Source of the DNA: CAZRHH01 sp964599885
GTDB taxonomy: Bacteria; Chloroflexota; Dehalococcoidia; DSTF01; JACRBR01
NCBI GenBank assembly: GCA_964599885.1
Contig: CAZRHH010000006.1
Span: forward strand, 1-64,000
Length of the DNA stretch: 64,000 bases
Reading direction: 5' to 3'
Part shown: positions 21,692 through 29,156 of the stretch, in pieces
Position numbering within the stretch: position 1 is the first letter of the stretch
Layout: each line of letters begins with the position of its first letter
The notes under the pieces: model-generated
Told to the model about the DNA's origin: nothing
Seen by the model: the letters and a program-made list of their open reading frames with translations, nothing else
The model's database searches: none
Program-made: the position numbers and the translations under genes

Positions 21692-23073
21692 CGCGGACGG
21701 ACCTCTTTCGCCAGTTCGGGGGGGATCGCGCCATTCGCGCCATTCGTGCTCTCGGGCGGCGCCGTCTCCAGCGTCAGGCCGCTCAGCTCGAACTTCTGCG
21801 CGAACGTCGGCACCACCTGCGTGCGCTCAAGCGACCCGCGGATGTGGCCGTTCTTGTCCACATGCTCCTGGCGGAACACATACAGGTCCTGCAACGTGAT
21901 CGTGTCGCCCTCGCGCCCGACGATCTCCGTCACCTGTGTCACGCGCCGGCGCCCGTCCGAGAATCGCGCCAGCTGAATGACGATGTGCAGCGCCGCGACG
22001 ATTTGTTCGCGAATCGCCCGCACCGGCAGGTCGAACCCCGCCATCATCACCATGTTTTCGATGCGGATGATCGCGTCGCGCGGCGAGTTCGCGTGAATCG
22101 TCGTCAGCGAGCCCTCGTGGCCCGTATTCATCGCCTGCAGCATGTCGAACGACTCCGCGCCGCGCACCTCGCCCAGCAGGATCCGGTCCGGCCGCATCCG
22201 CAATGCGTTGCGCACCAGGTCGCGCTGCGTCACTTCGTTCTTGCCTTCGATGTTTGGCGGGCGCGCTTCCATCGCGATGACGTGCGTCTGCTGCAACTTC
22301 ATCTCGATCGGGTCTTCGATGCTGATCACGCGCTCGTTGTCCGGCACGTACGCCGACAGCGCGTTCAGCAGCGTCGTCTTCCCCGTACCCGTGCCACCGG
22401 AGATCACGATGTTCAGCCGCTGCTGCACACACGCCTGCAGGAACACCGCCAGCTTCTCCGTCACCGTCTCGTTGGCGATCAGGTGCGCCATCGTGAAACG
22501 CTCGCGCCTAAACTTGCGGATCGTCATCGTCGGCGAGCGCGGCACCAGCGGCGGGATCACCACGTTGACGCGCGAACCATCGGGTAGCCGCGCATCCACG
22601 TACGGCATCGATTCATCGACTCGGCGCCCCAGCGGCGCCACGATCCGCTCGACGATGCGCATCACGTGCGCGTTGTCCCGGAACTTCAGCGGCGAACGAT
22701 AAATCACGCCGTCGCGCTCGAAGTAGACTTCCTCCGGCGCGTTTACCATCACTTCCGACACGCTGTCGTCGTCGATCAGCGTCTGGATGGGGCCGAAGCC
22801 GATCGCTTCGTCGATGACGCGCTTGATCACGCGCTCGCGGTCGTCGCCCAGCAGCGACGGAAACAGCTCCGTCACCAGCTGCCGCGACGCAACCGTCACG
22901 GCTTCGCGCGCCCGCTGTGCGTCCAGCCGTTCGATCGTGCCGAAGTCCAGCTCCTGCAGCATCCGCTGGTGTACGGCGTGTACGGCTTCAAACCACTCCT
23001 CATCGTGCTCGGCCGTATCGAACTCGATGCGATCGATGCGAAATTGTTCGCGTGTACGTCCGTCGATTGCCAT
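21688..23073 (-). CDS. cpaF: Tad pilus assembly ATPase CpaF/TadA
   Basis: This 461-residue secretion ATPase powers Flp pilus assembly. The N1 domain (residues 60-200) has the family stretch FGPIQTLIDDDSVSEVMVNA. Walker A is GGTGTGKT at 226-233, the Asp-box includes VISIEDPIEM, Walker B lies in ILLGEVRGAE, and the His-box includes GHEGSLTTIHANS. All key motifs are intact. No membrane segment is present; it should act as a cytosolic hexamer under TadB/TadC. A 144-bp gap with a short CTTTGCGC repeat separates it from cpaE, the largest break inside the operon. Confidence 0.95.
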   Translation of the reverse strand: MAIDGRTREQFRIDRIEFDTAEHDEEWFEAVHAVHQRMLQELDFGTIERLDAQRAREAVTVASRQLVTELFPSLLGDDRERVIKRVIDEAIGFGPIQTLIDDDSVSEVMVNAPEEVYFERDGVIYRSPLKFRDNAHVMRIVERIVAPLGRRVDESMPYVDARLPDGSRVNVVIPPLVPRSPTMTIRKFRRERFTMAHLIANETVTEKLAVFLQACVQQRLNIVISGGTGTGKTTLLNALSAYVPDNERVISIEDPIEMKLQQTHVIAMEARPPNIEGKNEVTQRDLVRNALRMRPDRILLGEVRGAESFDMLQAMNTGHEGSLTTIHANSPRDAIIRIENMVMMAGFDLPVRAIREQIVAALHIVIQLARFSDGRRRVTQVTEIVGREGDTITLQDLYVFRQEHVDKNGHIRGSLERTQVVPTFAQKFELSGLTLETAPPESTNGANGAIPPELAKEVRPR

Positions 23074-23217
23074 GGTGCTTCTCGCTTCTCGCTGCTTCCA
23101 TCGAGGTTGTGGACGCGTCCGGCGCCCCTACTGAAACGTTCCGCAGTCGTTGCTCGGTCGAGCCCCTGAAAAAACCTTTGCGCCTCTTCGCGCTCTTTGC
23201 GCCTTTGCGGTGAACCC
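23074..23217. other. Operon-internal gap between cpaE and cpaF
   Basis: These 144 bp have no gene. They hold four imperfect copies of the octamer CTTTGCGC/G (listed as a repeat). I see no ribosome-type or terminator signal apart from that. Confidence 0.5.
23176..23210. repeat. Four near-copies of CTTTGCGC
   Basis: CTTTGCGC, CTTCGCGC, CTTTGCGC and CTTTGCGG begin at 23176, 23186, 23195 and 23203. From memory, similar CTTTGCG-type runs are scattered between genes of several high-GC phyla, but I cannot confirm this. Here the run sits inside the pilus operon between cpaE and cpaF. Confidence 0.5.
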
Positions 23218-24426
23218 CTACGTGCCGGCCTCGAACGCCGGCCGCGGCTTAATCGGCGCCGGCCGCTTGCCCTTGTCGACGCGCCCGCCCGCAATCACCG
23301 TCGCCAGATCGGCCAGGCTCTTCGCCGCCGCCGACGTCGGCGCTGTGATGACGCTCGGCTGGCCGAGGTGCGTGCTCTGCCGCACTTTCTTGTCGTATGG
23401 CACCGTCCAGAAGATGTCGCGCTTCAGCGCCTCGGCGACGACACCCGGCCGCACCCCCGCATCCGGCGCCGTCGCATTCAGCACGATGCGCACGCGATCC
23501 TGCGAGAACGAGAGCTTCTTCAGCACGCGCATCGCTTCGATCGAATCCTTGACGCTGGCGTAGTCCGTCGTCGTCACCCAGAGCACGATCGTTGCGACCT
23601 CAACGGCCATCTCCGTCAGTTCGTTCAGCATGCCGCACGTGTCGAGCAGCACGGTGTCGTAGTTGCGCGCCAGCAGTTCGATCGCGCGGCGCACGTCGTC
23701 GCGGCCGAGCTTTCGCCAGTCGAGCATGCTCGGCCCCGCCATCAGGTCGAGGTCTGTCAGCGCGTGCCGCGTCACGTACCGCGAGATGTCCTCGCGTTCG
23801 ATCATGTCCAGGTCGCGCACGAGGTCGAACAGCGTGCGCTCCGGCTTCAGGTCCAGCATGCCCGCGAGATCCGCGAACCCGTTATCGAGATCGACGAGAC
23901 ACACAGACGAACGGTCGATGCGCGCCAGCGATACGGCGAGGTTCGTCGAGATCGTCGACTTGCCGATTCCGCCCTTCGCACCGAAGATCGTTACGATCGT
24001 CCCCGCCGCTACCGACGCCGGCGCCTGCCCGTTTGCATGCAGCTTTTGTTTCTCGACTCCGCCGAGCGCCTTGAGTACCGATTCGCGCAGCGTTTCCGGC
24101 TTGATCGGCTTGGCGAGAAAGTCCTTCGCGCCGGCCTGCATCGCCTTGCGCACCGTTTCCAGTTCGCGCGATGTCGAGTACACGAGGATCGGCGTCTCCG
24201 GCATCATCGATTGCAGCGTCTCGACAGTCTGCAGCGGGCGCTCCATCGGTTCGCCGACGCCGACGAGAATGACGTCCGGCTGCAGCTCGGTCGCGGTCGA
24301 TGCCGCCTCCATGCCGAAGCCGCATTCGCCGCACATCGTCAGTCCCGACGCGCGCACAACCTGCTTCACTTCGAAGCGTGCCTGGACATCCGTATCGACG
24401 ATCAGTGCTGAGGGTGTCTTCGCCAT
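23218..24426 (-). CDS. cpaE: Tad pilus localisation ATPase CpaE/TadZ
   Basis: The 402-residue protein has a receiver-like N-domain (residues 5-122) followed by a ParA/MinD-type ATPase (143-390). The deviant Walker A reads KGGIGKS at 151-157, with the typical DLDNGFADLAGML switch region after it. The receiver-like part has PDVILVGVG where a response regulator would have its phosphate-accepting aspartate. It is therefore a pseudo-receiver, as is usual for TadZ. It should mark the assembly site of the pilus at the membrane. The basic C-terminal tail is short. It is the fifth gene of the operon counted from flp. Confidence 0.92.
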   Translation of the reverse strand: MAKTPSALIVDTDVQARFEVKQVVRASGLTMCGECGFGMEAASTATELQPDVILVGVGEPMERPLQTVETLQSMMPETPILVYSTSRELETVRKAMQAGAKDFLAKPIKPETLRESVLKALGGVEKQKLHANGQAPASVAAGTIVTIFGAKGGIGKSTISTNLAVSLARIDRSSVCLVDLDNGFADLAGMLDLKPERTLFDLVRDLDMIEREDISRYVTRHALTDLDLMAGPSMLDWRKLGRDDVRRAIELLARNYDTVLLDTCGMLNELTEMAVEVATIVLWVTTTDYASVKDSIEAMRVLKKLSFSQDRVRIVLNATAPDAGVRPGVVAEALKRDIFWTVPYDKKVRQSTHLGQPSVITAPTSAAAKSLADLATVIAGGRVDKGKRPAPIKPRPAFEAGT

Positions 24427-24499
24427 GTAAGTCCTGTACTCCAGCCCGCCGAAGCGGCCGCGTCTCCGGGTGCGATGTTTTAACCGAGGCGCAGTATCG

Positions 24500-25312
24500 C
24501 TACTCGCCCGGGTTCAAAATCTGCGGGGGGATATCCAATATATCCTCATCGCCGGTTCCTCGCAGCGACAGGTCGAGCGTCCATTGCTCCTGCGCCAGCG
24601 CGATAAGCAGCGCATCCCCTGGGCTAACCGCCAGCGTCACGCTGGTGGCGTCCGGCTGCGAGTCCAGATCGTCCGGCCCCTGAGCGATTGGCCCGTCCGC
24701 GGTGTCGCTCTCAATCGGATTGCCGTCCTTGTCAAGACGTGCCGTCGCCCGCAGCGATTCGTCGGCGACCGACAGCACTTCCGCGTTCTGGACGATCTGG
24801 ATCGCGCGCGGCAAACCCTCATCCGACTGCGCCTCCACCACGGCGATCACGTCGACGTGATCGCCCGCCACCAGCAGCCCGCCGAAGATCGTTTGTTCGG
24901 TCACTTCGACCGTCACCGCCCGCTTGCCGCGCGGCACGACGTCCGACAGCGTGCCGTCGTCATCGTCCCGCTGTCCGAGCTTCGCCGCCGTGACCTGCTC
25001 GCCCCGCTCCAGCGGGTACCGTGCGATTGACCCGTCGAGGCCCCCCAGAGAAACCAGCGCATTCTCGATCATCGTGTCCGGCGGCACACTGGCAAGTTCG
25101 AGCATGCCGGCATCGATCCGCGCACCGGCCCCGATCGATTGCGTCGTCACCACGACGCTGACATCTCCCGCCCGCGACCCGCCGCCATCGCCCTCTCCGA
25201 AGCCGCGCAGCGAGACAAACGCAAACAGCGCCGCCAGCACCGCGAGCCCGAGAGCGCCCATCAGCAACAAGCGGTTCTGCCTGTCCGGATTCTGTGCCAG
25301 TGATCGTGCCAT
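24500..25312 (-). CDS. cpaB: Flp pilus assembly protein CpaB/RcpC
   Basis: This 270-residue exported protein is anchored by one N-terminal helix (LLLMGALGLAVLAALFAFVS). A SAF domain (about 47-112, beginning VVVTTQSIGAGARIDAGML) is followed by the RcpC/CpaB domain, with VPRGKRAVTVEVTE and GGLLVAGDHVDVIAVV. A C-terminal beta region ends in DILDIPPQILN. In diderm Tad systems CpaB works with the CpaC secretin, but no secretin gene occurs here. The start lies 16 bases after the preceding stop. Confidence 0.92.
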   Translation of the reverse strand: MARSLAQNPDRQNRLLLMGALGLAVLAALFAFVSLRGFGEGDGGGSRAGDVSVVVTTQSIGAGARIDAGMLELASVPPDTMIENALVSLGGLDGSIARYPLERGEQVTAAKLGQRDDDDGTLSDVVPRGKRAVTVEVTEQTIFGGLLVAGDHVDVIAVVEAQSDEGLPRAIQIVQNAEVLSVADESLRATARLDKDGNPIESDTADGPIAQGPDDLDSQPDATSVTLAVSPGDALLIALAQEQWTLDLSLRGTGDEDILDIPPQILNPGE

Positions 25313-25328
25313 GCTCGTTTGCCTTTTG

Positions 25329-26651
25329 CTATTCCACCGTCTGAATCGTCAGCGGCGCGTTTGGTGATGCAGCCCGTATATTGCCGATCGCCCCGTCGGT
25401 GATTTGGATGTGCACAGGAACGCCGCGCACTTCGCAGAGCCGGGGAGCCCATTCATCGAACGGGAGGAATCCAGGAAGTCTTGCGTCACAGCGCCCGCCG
25501 GACGCACACTCGTCCGACTCCGCGTACTCATTCGGTTCTTCTATCGGATCGATATCCGTGAAAAAAGAGAAGTCCACACCGACGTAGCAGCCCGTCAAAT
25601 ACACCACCGCGAAGCCGTAAAGTTCGTGCGCACTCAGGTCGTCACCGTGGTCCACGATCGGCATCACAACGATCCGAGGATTGCCCAGGCAGTCCTTACG
25701 CACGTAAACGTGGTTGTCGGCTGCCTCGATTTCGGCTCCGCGCAGCGGAAACGGTTCAAGCACGGGGGCATCGTCCCTCGCGCCGTCCCCGTTCCCGAAG
25801 GCGCTCTGGAAGTTTTGGTTGCAGCCCGCCGAACGTTCGAGTCGTGCTCGGAAACCGTCGAAGACTTCGTCCTGTTCGCCCTCTGCGGCGAGTCCCGAGT
25901 GAATGCACATCGTAGTGCGTACGGCGCAATTCTGGGTCGCCAAACATGTGAACGCGATCCCGTCTTCGATTCCGTTTCGGAGCGCGGCCGGGCTAGGGTT
26001 GCCGCCCCGGTAGCACTCTCGATCGTCAGGATCTCTAAAGATCACACGACGATCGGTAGTCGAGAAGAGCGCGTCCCATATGACGCATTCCTTGCCGAGT
26101 TCGAGGATGTCGTCGTCGTCAAAGCACGCGCGGTCGTCGTCGTCCTGCTCATCGTGTCGCATCGCAACTGGGATCGCTTCGATGGCGTCGGGATTTGATG
26201 ACGGGCTCGGGACGACCATTCCTCCCGTCGCGCCCATGCACGCCGTCGCACCGGCCCCAACCTCGACACCTCCCGCGCTGCCGCCGATCATCGGCAGGCT
26301 GCTGAAGAAGCCTCGGACGTTCGTCTGCAGTTGCACTCGCACCCCACGCGCGCCGCTGGCGGCCGGACAGTCGATCGTGACGTCTCCAACGAGGTCTCCT
26401 GGATTGGCGCCATTGTCTGACAAGGCCTCGTTCACCCGATTCCGGGCGCCCGCGTCGTCGTCGATATCGCCGATGTACGCGATCGCTCCCGCTCGCGCTG
26501 CGAGATCGGCGTCGGCTTGCACCACGCGCCGCTGGCCGTACCAGAACCCCTGATCGATCGCGAACGCGCCAACGATCAGGAACACCGAAAAGAGCGCCAC
26601 GAACAGGATCAGCACCTGGCCACGTTCCGACCGGCGGCGATGCGTCAGCAT
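25329..26651 (-). CDS. TadG-like Flp pilus protein (TadE/G family)
   Basis: The 440-residue protein starts at ATG 26651, seven bases inside the end of tadE. An N-terminal pseudopilin-like leader ERGQVLILFVALFSVFLIV is followed by QADADLAARAGAIAYIGD, the standard start of the putative Flp pilus-assembly TadE/G-like family. The remaining roughly 380 residues are a Cys-containing, acidic extracytoplasmic domain with many DDDD and DxD patches. They show no metal-ion-adhesion VWA motif that I can see, unlike longer TadG proteins. It is likely a minor pilin or tip component. A frame extending to 26786 reads into tadE in a wrong register and is not used. Confidence 0.85.
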   Translation of the reverse strand: MLTHRRRSERGQVLILFVALFSVFLIVGAFAIDQGFWYGQRRVVQADADLAARAGAIAYIGDIDDDAGARNRVNEALSDNGANPGDLVGDVTIDCPAASGARGVRVQLQTNVRGFFSSLPMIGGSAGGVEVGAGATACMGATGGMVVPSPSSNPDAIEAIPVAMRHDEQDDDDRACFDDDDILELGKECVIWDALFSTTDRRVIFRDPDDRECYRGGNPSPAALRNGIEDGIAFTCLATQNCAVRTTMCIHSGLAAEGEQDEVFDGFRARLERSAGCNQNFQSAFGNGDGARDDAPVLEPFPLRGAEIEAADNHVYVRKDCLGNPRIVVMPIVDHGDDLSAHELYGFAVVYLTGCYVGVDFSFFTDIDPIEEPNEYAESDECASGGRCDARLPGFLPFDEWAPRLCEVRGVPVHIQITDGAIGNIRAASPNAPLTIQTVE

Positions 26652-27157
26652 GTTTGGCGGGCCGGCGAGGAAGGTCCGGTCACTTGGGCTGGGCGTTCGA
26701 GCCGCGCGAGCGCGCAGGAACTGACTTCGAGTTCGTCCGGAATGAGCGTCGCTCCGAGGAAGTCTCCCCCCAAGGGCGTCACCCACTCGTAGTCGTACCG
26801 CACTATCACCATGACGGATGAACCAACCTGACCGCGGGGTTCACTGTTGGGACCCGAGAACCACAACACGCAGATCCCCGGCTGCGACGCGTTTCCGCAA
26901 TCTCCGGATTGCGTCGGCACGTCCGACGCTGTCAGCAGGTCGATCGACTGCGCGCGCACGCGGCTGACGATGTCGTCCCTATCGGCTCCGGTGGCGCCAA
27001 AACGCGCGCCTTCCTGCGCGGCATGATTGACCTGGTTGTAGCGGCCCATCAGCACGCCCCCGTCAATCACGACGAATACAAGCATCATGAAAAACGGGAA
27101 GATGATGGCGAACTCTAGTATCCCTTGCCCGCGTTCGTCCCTCCGCGCTCGGTTCAT
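26645..27157 (-). CDS. tadE: TadE-like pseudopilin
   Basis: This 170-residue pseudopilin has the prepilin-type leader DERGQGILEFAIIFPFFM. Cleavage after the Gly places Glu at +5 and Phe at +6, as in TadE. The hydrophobic helix runs to about residue 35 and is followed by NQVNHAAQEGARFGA, typical of the family. A roughly 110-residue soluble domain contains a Cys pair (GDCGNASQPGIC). It should be processed by a TadV/CpaA-type peptidase, which is not encoded in this window. It follows flp by 52 bp and overlaps the TadG-like gene. Confidence 0.9.
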   Translation of the reverse strand: MNRARRDERGQGILEFAIIFPFFMMLVFVVIDGGVLMGRYNQVNHAAQEGARFGATGADRDDIVSRVRAQSIDLLTASDVPTQSGDCGNASQPGICVLWFSGPNSEPRGQVGSSVMVIVRYDYEWVTPLGGDFLGATLIPDELEVSSCALARLERPAQVTGPSSPARQTC

Positions 27158-27209
27158 GCTGCGTGATCCTGGTAGCGGCTAGTACATGCGTCGTGTCAAC
27201 GGCCGGACG

Positions 27210-27434
27210 CTAGCAGCCGTCGCTGAAGCCGAGGCAGTCCTGCATCGCCGTCGTGAAGCCCGAGAAGCTAATGCCTCCCAGCGCGACCGCCGCGACGGCA
27301 CCCAGAAGCGCGATGCCGCCGAGAAGAATGCCGTACTCCATGATCCCCTGGCCGCGCTCTGAAGTGATGCGACCGCTGATCGAGCCCCGAACGTTCGTGA
27401 CCCAAACCGCCGCCGCGAGCACAATGTTGGACAT
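27210..27434 (-). CDS. flp: Flp-type major pilin
   Basis: The 74-residue prepilin starts at ATG 27434, with AGGGGGT about six bases upstream. The Flp motif is complete: ERG then QGIMEY, so cleavage after Gly leaves Glu at +5 and Tyr at +6. The hydrophobic helix GILLGGIALLGAVAAVALGG follows. The mature C-terminus holds two Cys (DCLGFSDGC), which might form a disulfide. The leader is fairly long (about 30 residues). It is the first gene of the Tad operon, and its own strong ribosome site suits a major subunit. Confidence 0.92.
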   Translation of the reverse strand: MSNIVLAAAVWVTNVRGSISGRITSERGQGIMEYGILLGGIALLGAVAAVALGGISFSGFTTAMQDCLGFSDGC

Positions 27435-27781
27435 TCTGATACCCCCTGTTGCCTTGCCTATTGATTCCGGGGAAGGCGCCTCACCGTTCCGGACTAGAAC
27501 GGGCTCCCTAACGCGGATGCGGTTGCCCGCTGGCGGCTGCCAGTCAGCAAACGGGACCCTTGTCAGATACGCAATACCGGCGAGGTTGTGCGGATGCTTC
27601 GTTCCCCGCAGACGCGAAGCCACCACGTAGTTATGTACTACGAACGGGGCCGCGTGGCAATAGCAAAAACGGTAAACGGTCCGTCACAGGTTCGCCCGCG
27701 CCGCCGCATTGTCAACTTTGCGCCCACCAAACACCAGACACCAGACACCAGTCGTCGCACCCGCGATGGCGCCCCGTACCC
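27435..27781 (-). promoter_or_regulatory. Leader and promoter region of the Tad operon
   Basis: These 347 bp have no gene. On the minus strand a TTGACA hexamer (27710-27715) has only a poor -10 at standard spacing. A perfect inverted repeat, CGTAGT at 27626-27631 and ACTACG at 27637-27642, spans 17 bp and is a candidate operator. It lies about 190 bp upstream of the flp start. The AT-rich patch around 27630-27680 is the most promoter-like part. No riboswitch fold was recognised. Confidence 0.4.
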
Positions 27782-28588
27782 TTAGCGCTCCAGCACCACA
27801 GTCCGCCCCCGCTTCACCCACTGGGCGCCGACGCGCTCCGCCAGCTCGTCCTTGCGGCGGTGTACCTTGAACTTGCCGAGGCCGCTGCGTTCGCCGACCG
27901 CCGTCTCGCTGGCCGGGCTCGCTTCCGCCCACAGCTCGCGGACGGCCTCCTCCATCCGGTCGAGGTCATCCGTCGCGCTCGTCTCGCGCTTCCCGGGCGC
28001 CTCTTCGGCCACCACCGCCGCCACGGGCACCGTGCCGAGGCCCTCGAAGACGAGCTTGTGGCTGCCGATCGTCACCTCGTCGCCCGCTTCGAGGATCACC
28101 CACTCGACCTCTTGGCCGCCGACGTACGTCTTGCGGCTCAGCCCGCCGACGTGATGCAGCATGAAGCCGCCACCCTGCGGCCAGATCCGGGCGTGCTCCG
28201 GCGCGACGCCTTCGCCTTCCAGCACGATCGTGCAGGCGCTGTCCGATGCGCCCAGGATCGCCGGCTCGATGCCCAGCGCGTATTCGCGTCCGGCGCCGCG
28301 TTCGCGCAGCATCGCGCTTGGGCCGTAGGCGCCGCCGTTGCGTTGCTGCCCGTCGTATGACTCCCCCCGCGACCGCGAAGGCGCAGACGAGAGTGATGGG
28401 CTGCGCTGCCGCCGGCGCTGGACGCGCGGTTCCCGCTTCGGGCGGCTCATCCGCAGGGCGTAGTACGCCATCGACGCCGCCACGACCAGCACCAGCCCGG
28501 CGACGGCGTACGCCAGCACGTCCGTCGTGGACAGCGCCGCCATCGGAACAGAAGCCAGGATCCCGGAGCCGAGTGCCAATTCGATCAT
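27782..28588 (-). CDS. Membrane-anchored FHA-domain protein upstream of the pilus operon
   Basis: From ATG 28588 the protein has 268 residues. An N-terminal hydrophobic helix at about 16-42 (VLAYAVAGLVLVVAASMAYY) is followed by an Arg/Ser-rich linker. The FHA domain at about 105-195 has ILGASDSACTIVL, then PEHARIW with the conserved His, GGLSRKTYVGG and EAGDEVTIGSHKLVF, a good match to FHA strands. A basic C-terminal tail ends RRKDELAERVG.QWVKRGRTVVLE. It should bind phosphothreonine at the inner face. A second FHA-like gene closes the Tad operon, so these two genes bracket it and may link pilus assembly to a Ser/Thr kinase. The 75 bp before 28588 are also open but lack a start signal. Confidence 0.75.
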   Translation of the reverse strand: MIELALGSGILASVPMAALSTTDVLAYAVAGLVLVVAASMAYYALRMSRPKREPRVQRRRQRSPSLSSAPSRSRGESYDGQQRNGGAYGPSAMLRERGAGREYALGIEPAILGASDSACTIVLEGEGVAPEHARIWPQGGGFMLHHVGGLSRKTYVGGQEVEWVILEAGDEVTIGSHKLVFEGLGTVPVAAVVAEEAPGKRETSATDDLDRMEEAVRELWAEASPASETAVGERSGLGKFKVHRRKDELAERVGAQWVKRGRTVVLER

Positions 28589-28850
28589 CGCCGAGCATCG
28601 TCCTGTGGAGCCATCGCCCGAGGGGCGATCACTAGTCAGCTTGCGATCCGATTCTAGCCGCACCGGGCGGGCGATGCGAGTAAAACCGCTCAGCGTCTGT
28701 CTAGTAGATGCGGCGGGGGCGCGGCCCCAGATTCCGCCCAGCGGGTGACATCTGCGGCTTCAGCTGCGAAGGCCACGGGTGCACACTGTCCAGGCGATAG
28801 GGCGGGCGCGTCCTACTGGCGATGCATCCGAGGCCCCGCCCTCGCTGTAG

Positions 28851-28870
28851 CGGCACAGCGTGCTGTGCCG
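28851..28870. repeat. Perfect hairpin
   Basis: CGGCACAGC and its complement GCTGTGCCG are separated by two bases (GT), so the physical loop is about four bases. No T run follows on either strand, so it is not a standard intrinsic terminator. It could still slow transcription of the QueA/SDR pair or be a REP-like element. Confidence 0.5.
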
Positions 28871-28942
28871 TCGTCGTAAGGGCGTTCTCCATGTTTACGC
28901 ACCGGTTTGGAGATGGCATCGAGAGAATGACGAGACGAACTA

Positions 28943-29133
28943 CGTGAAAATTACGAAACGAACTCCGCATCACGTAGCGTTGAAACGCACGCCCGCAACA
29001 CGAAAACTACGAAACGGACTCCGCATCGCGTAGCGCTGGAACGCACGCCCGCACACGAAAATTACGAAACGAACTCCGCATCACGTACCATCGAAACGGG
29101 GCCCGCAACACGAAAATTACGAAACGAACTCCG
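28943..29133. repeat. 55-56 bp tandem repeat, about 3.4 copies
   Basis: Units start at 28943, 28999, 29054 and 29109 (the last is truncated after 25 bases). Each begins CACGAAAATTACGAAACGA, continues CTCCGCATCACGTA, and ends with an ACGCCCGCA-like GC-rich part. Copies differ at a few positions. A weaker related stretch (ACGAGACGAACTACG) precedes copy 1. The units are contiguous, so this is a minisatellite-like repeat and not a CRISPR. It lies just after the stop of the QueA-like gene. Confidence 0.75.
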
Positions 29134-29156
29134 GCAGGCGGAAATTGGCTCCCGCG

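Larger units (their letters stand above)
28589..29156. other. Non-coding gap with hairpin and tandem repeat
   Basis: These 568 bp lie between two minus-strand genes with no supported frame. The left part (28589-28850) shows nothing distinctive. A perfect hairpin lies at 28851-28870 and a 55-bp tandem repeat at 28943-29133, both listed separately. Confidence 0.55.

Noticed and set aside
27687..27715. Standard promoter at the TTGACA upstream of flp
   Set aside because: The hexamer at 17-base spacing is AACCTG, a poor -10, so the site is not claimed as a promoter.
28943..29133. CRISPR array
   Set aside because: The 55-bp units are contiguous with no unique spacers, and no cas genes are near.
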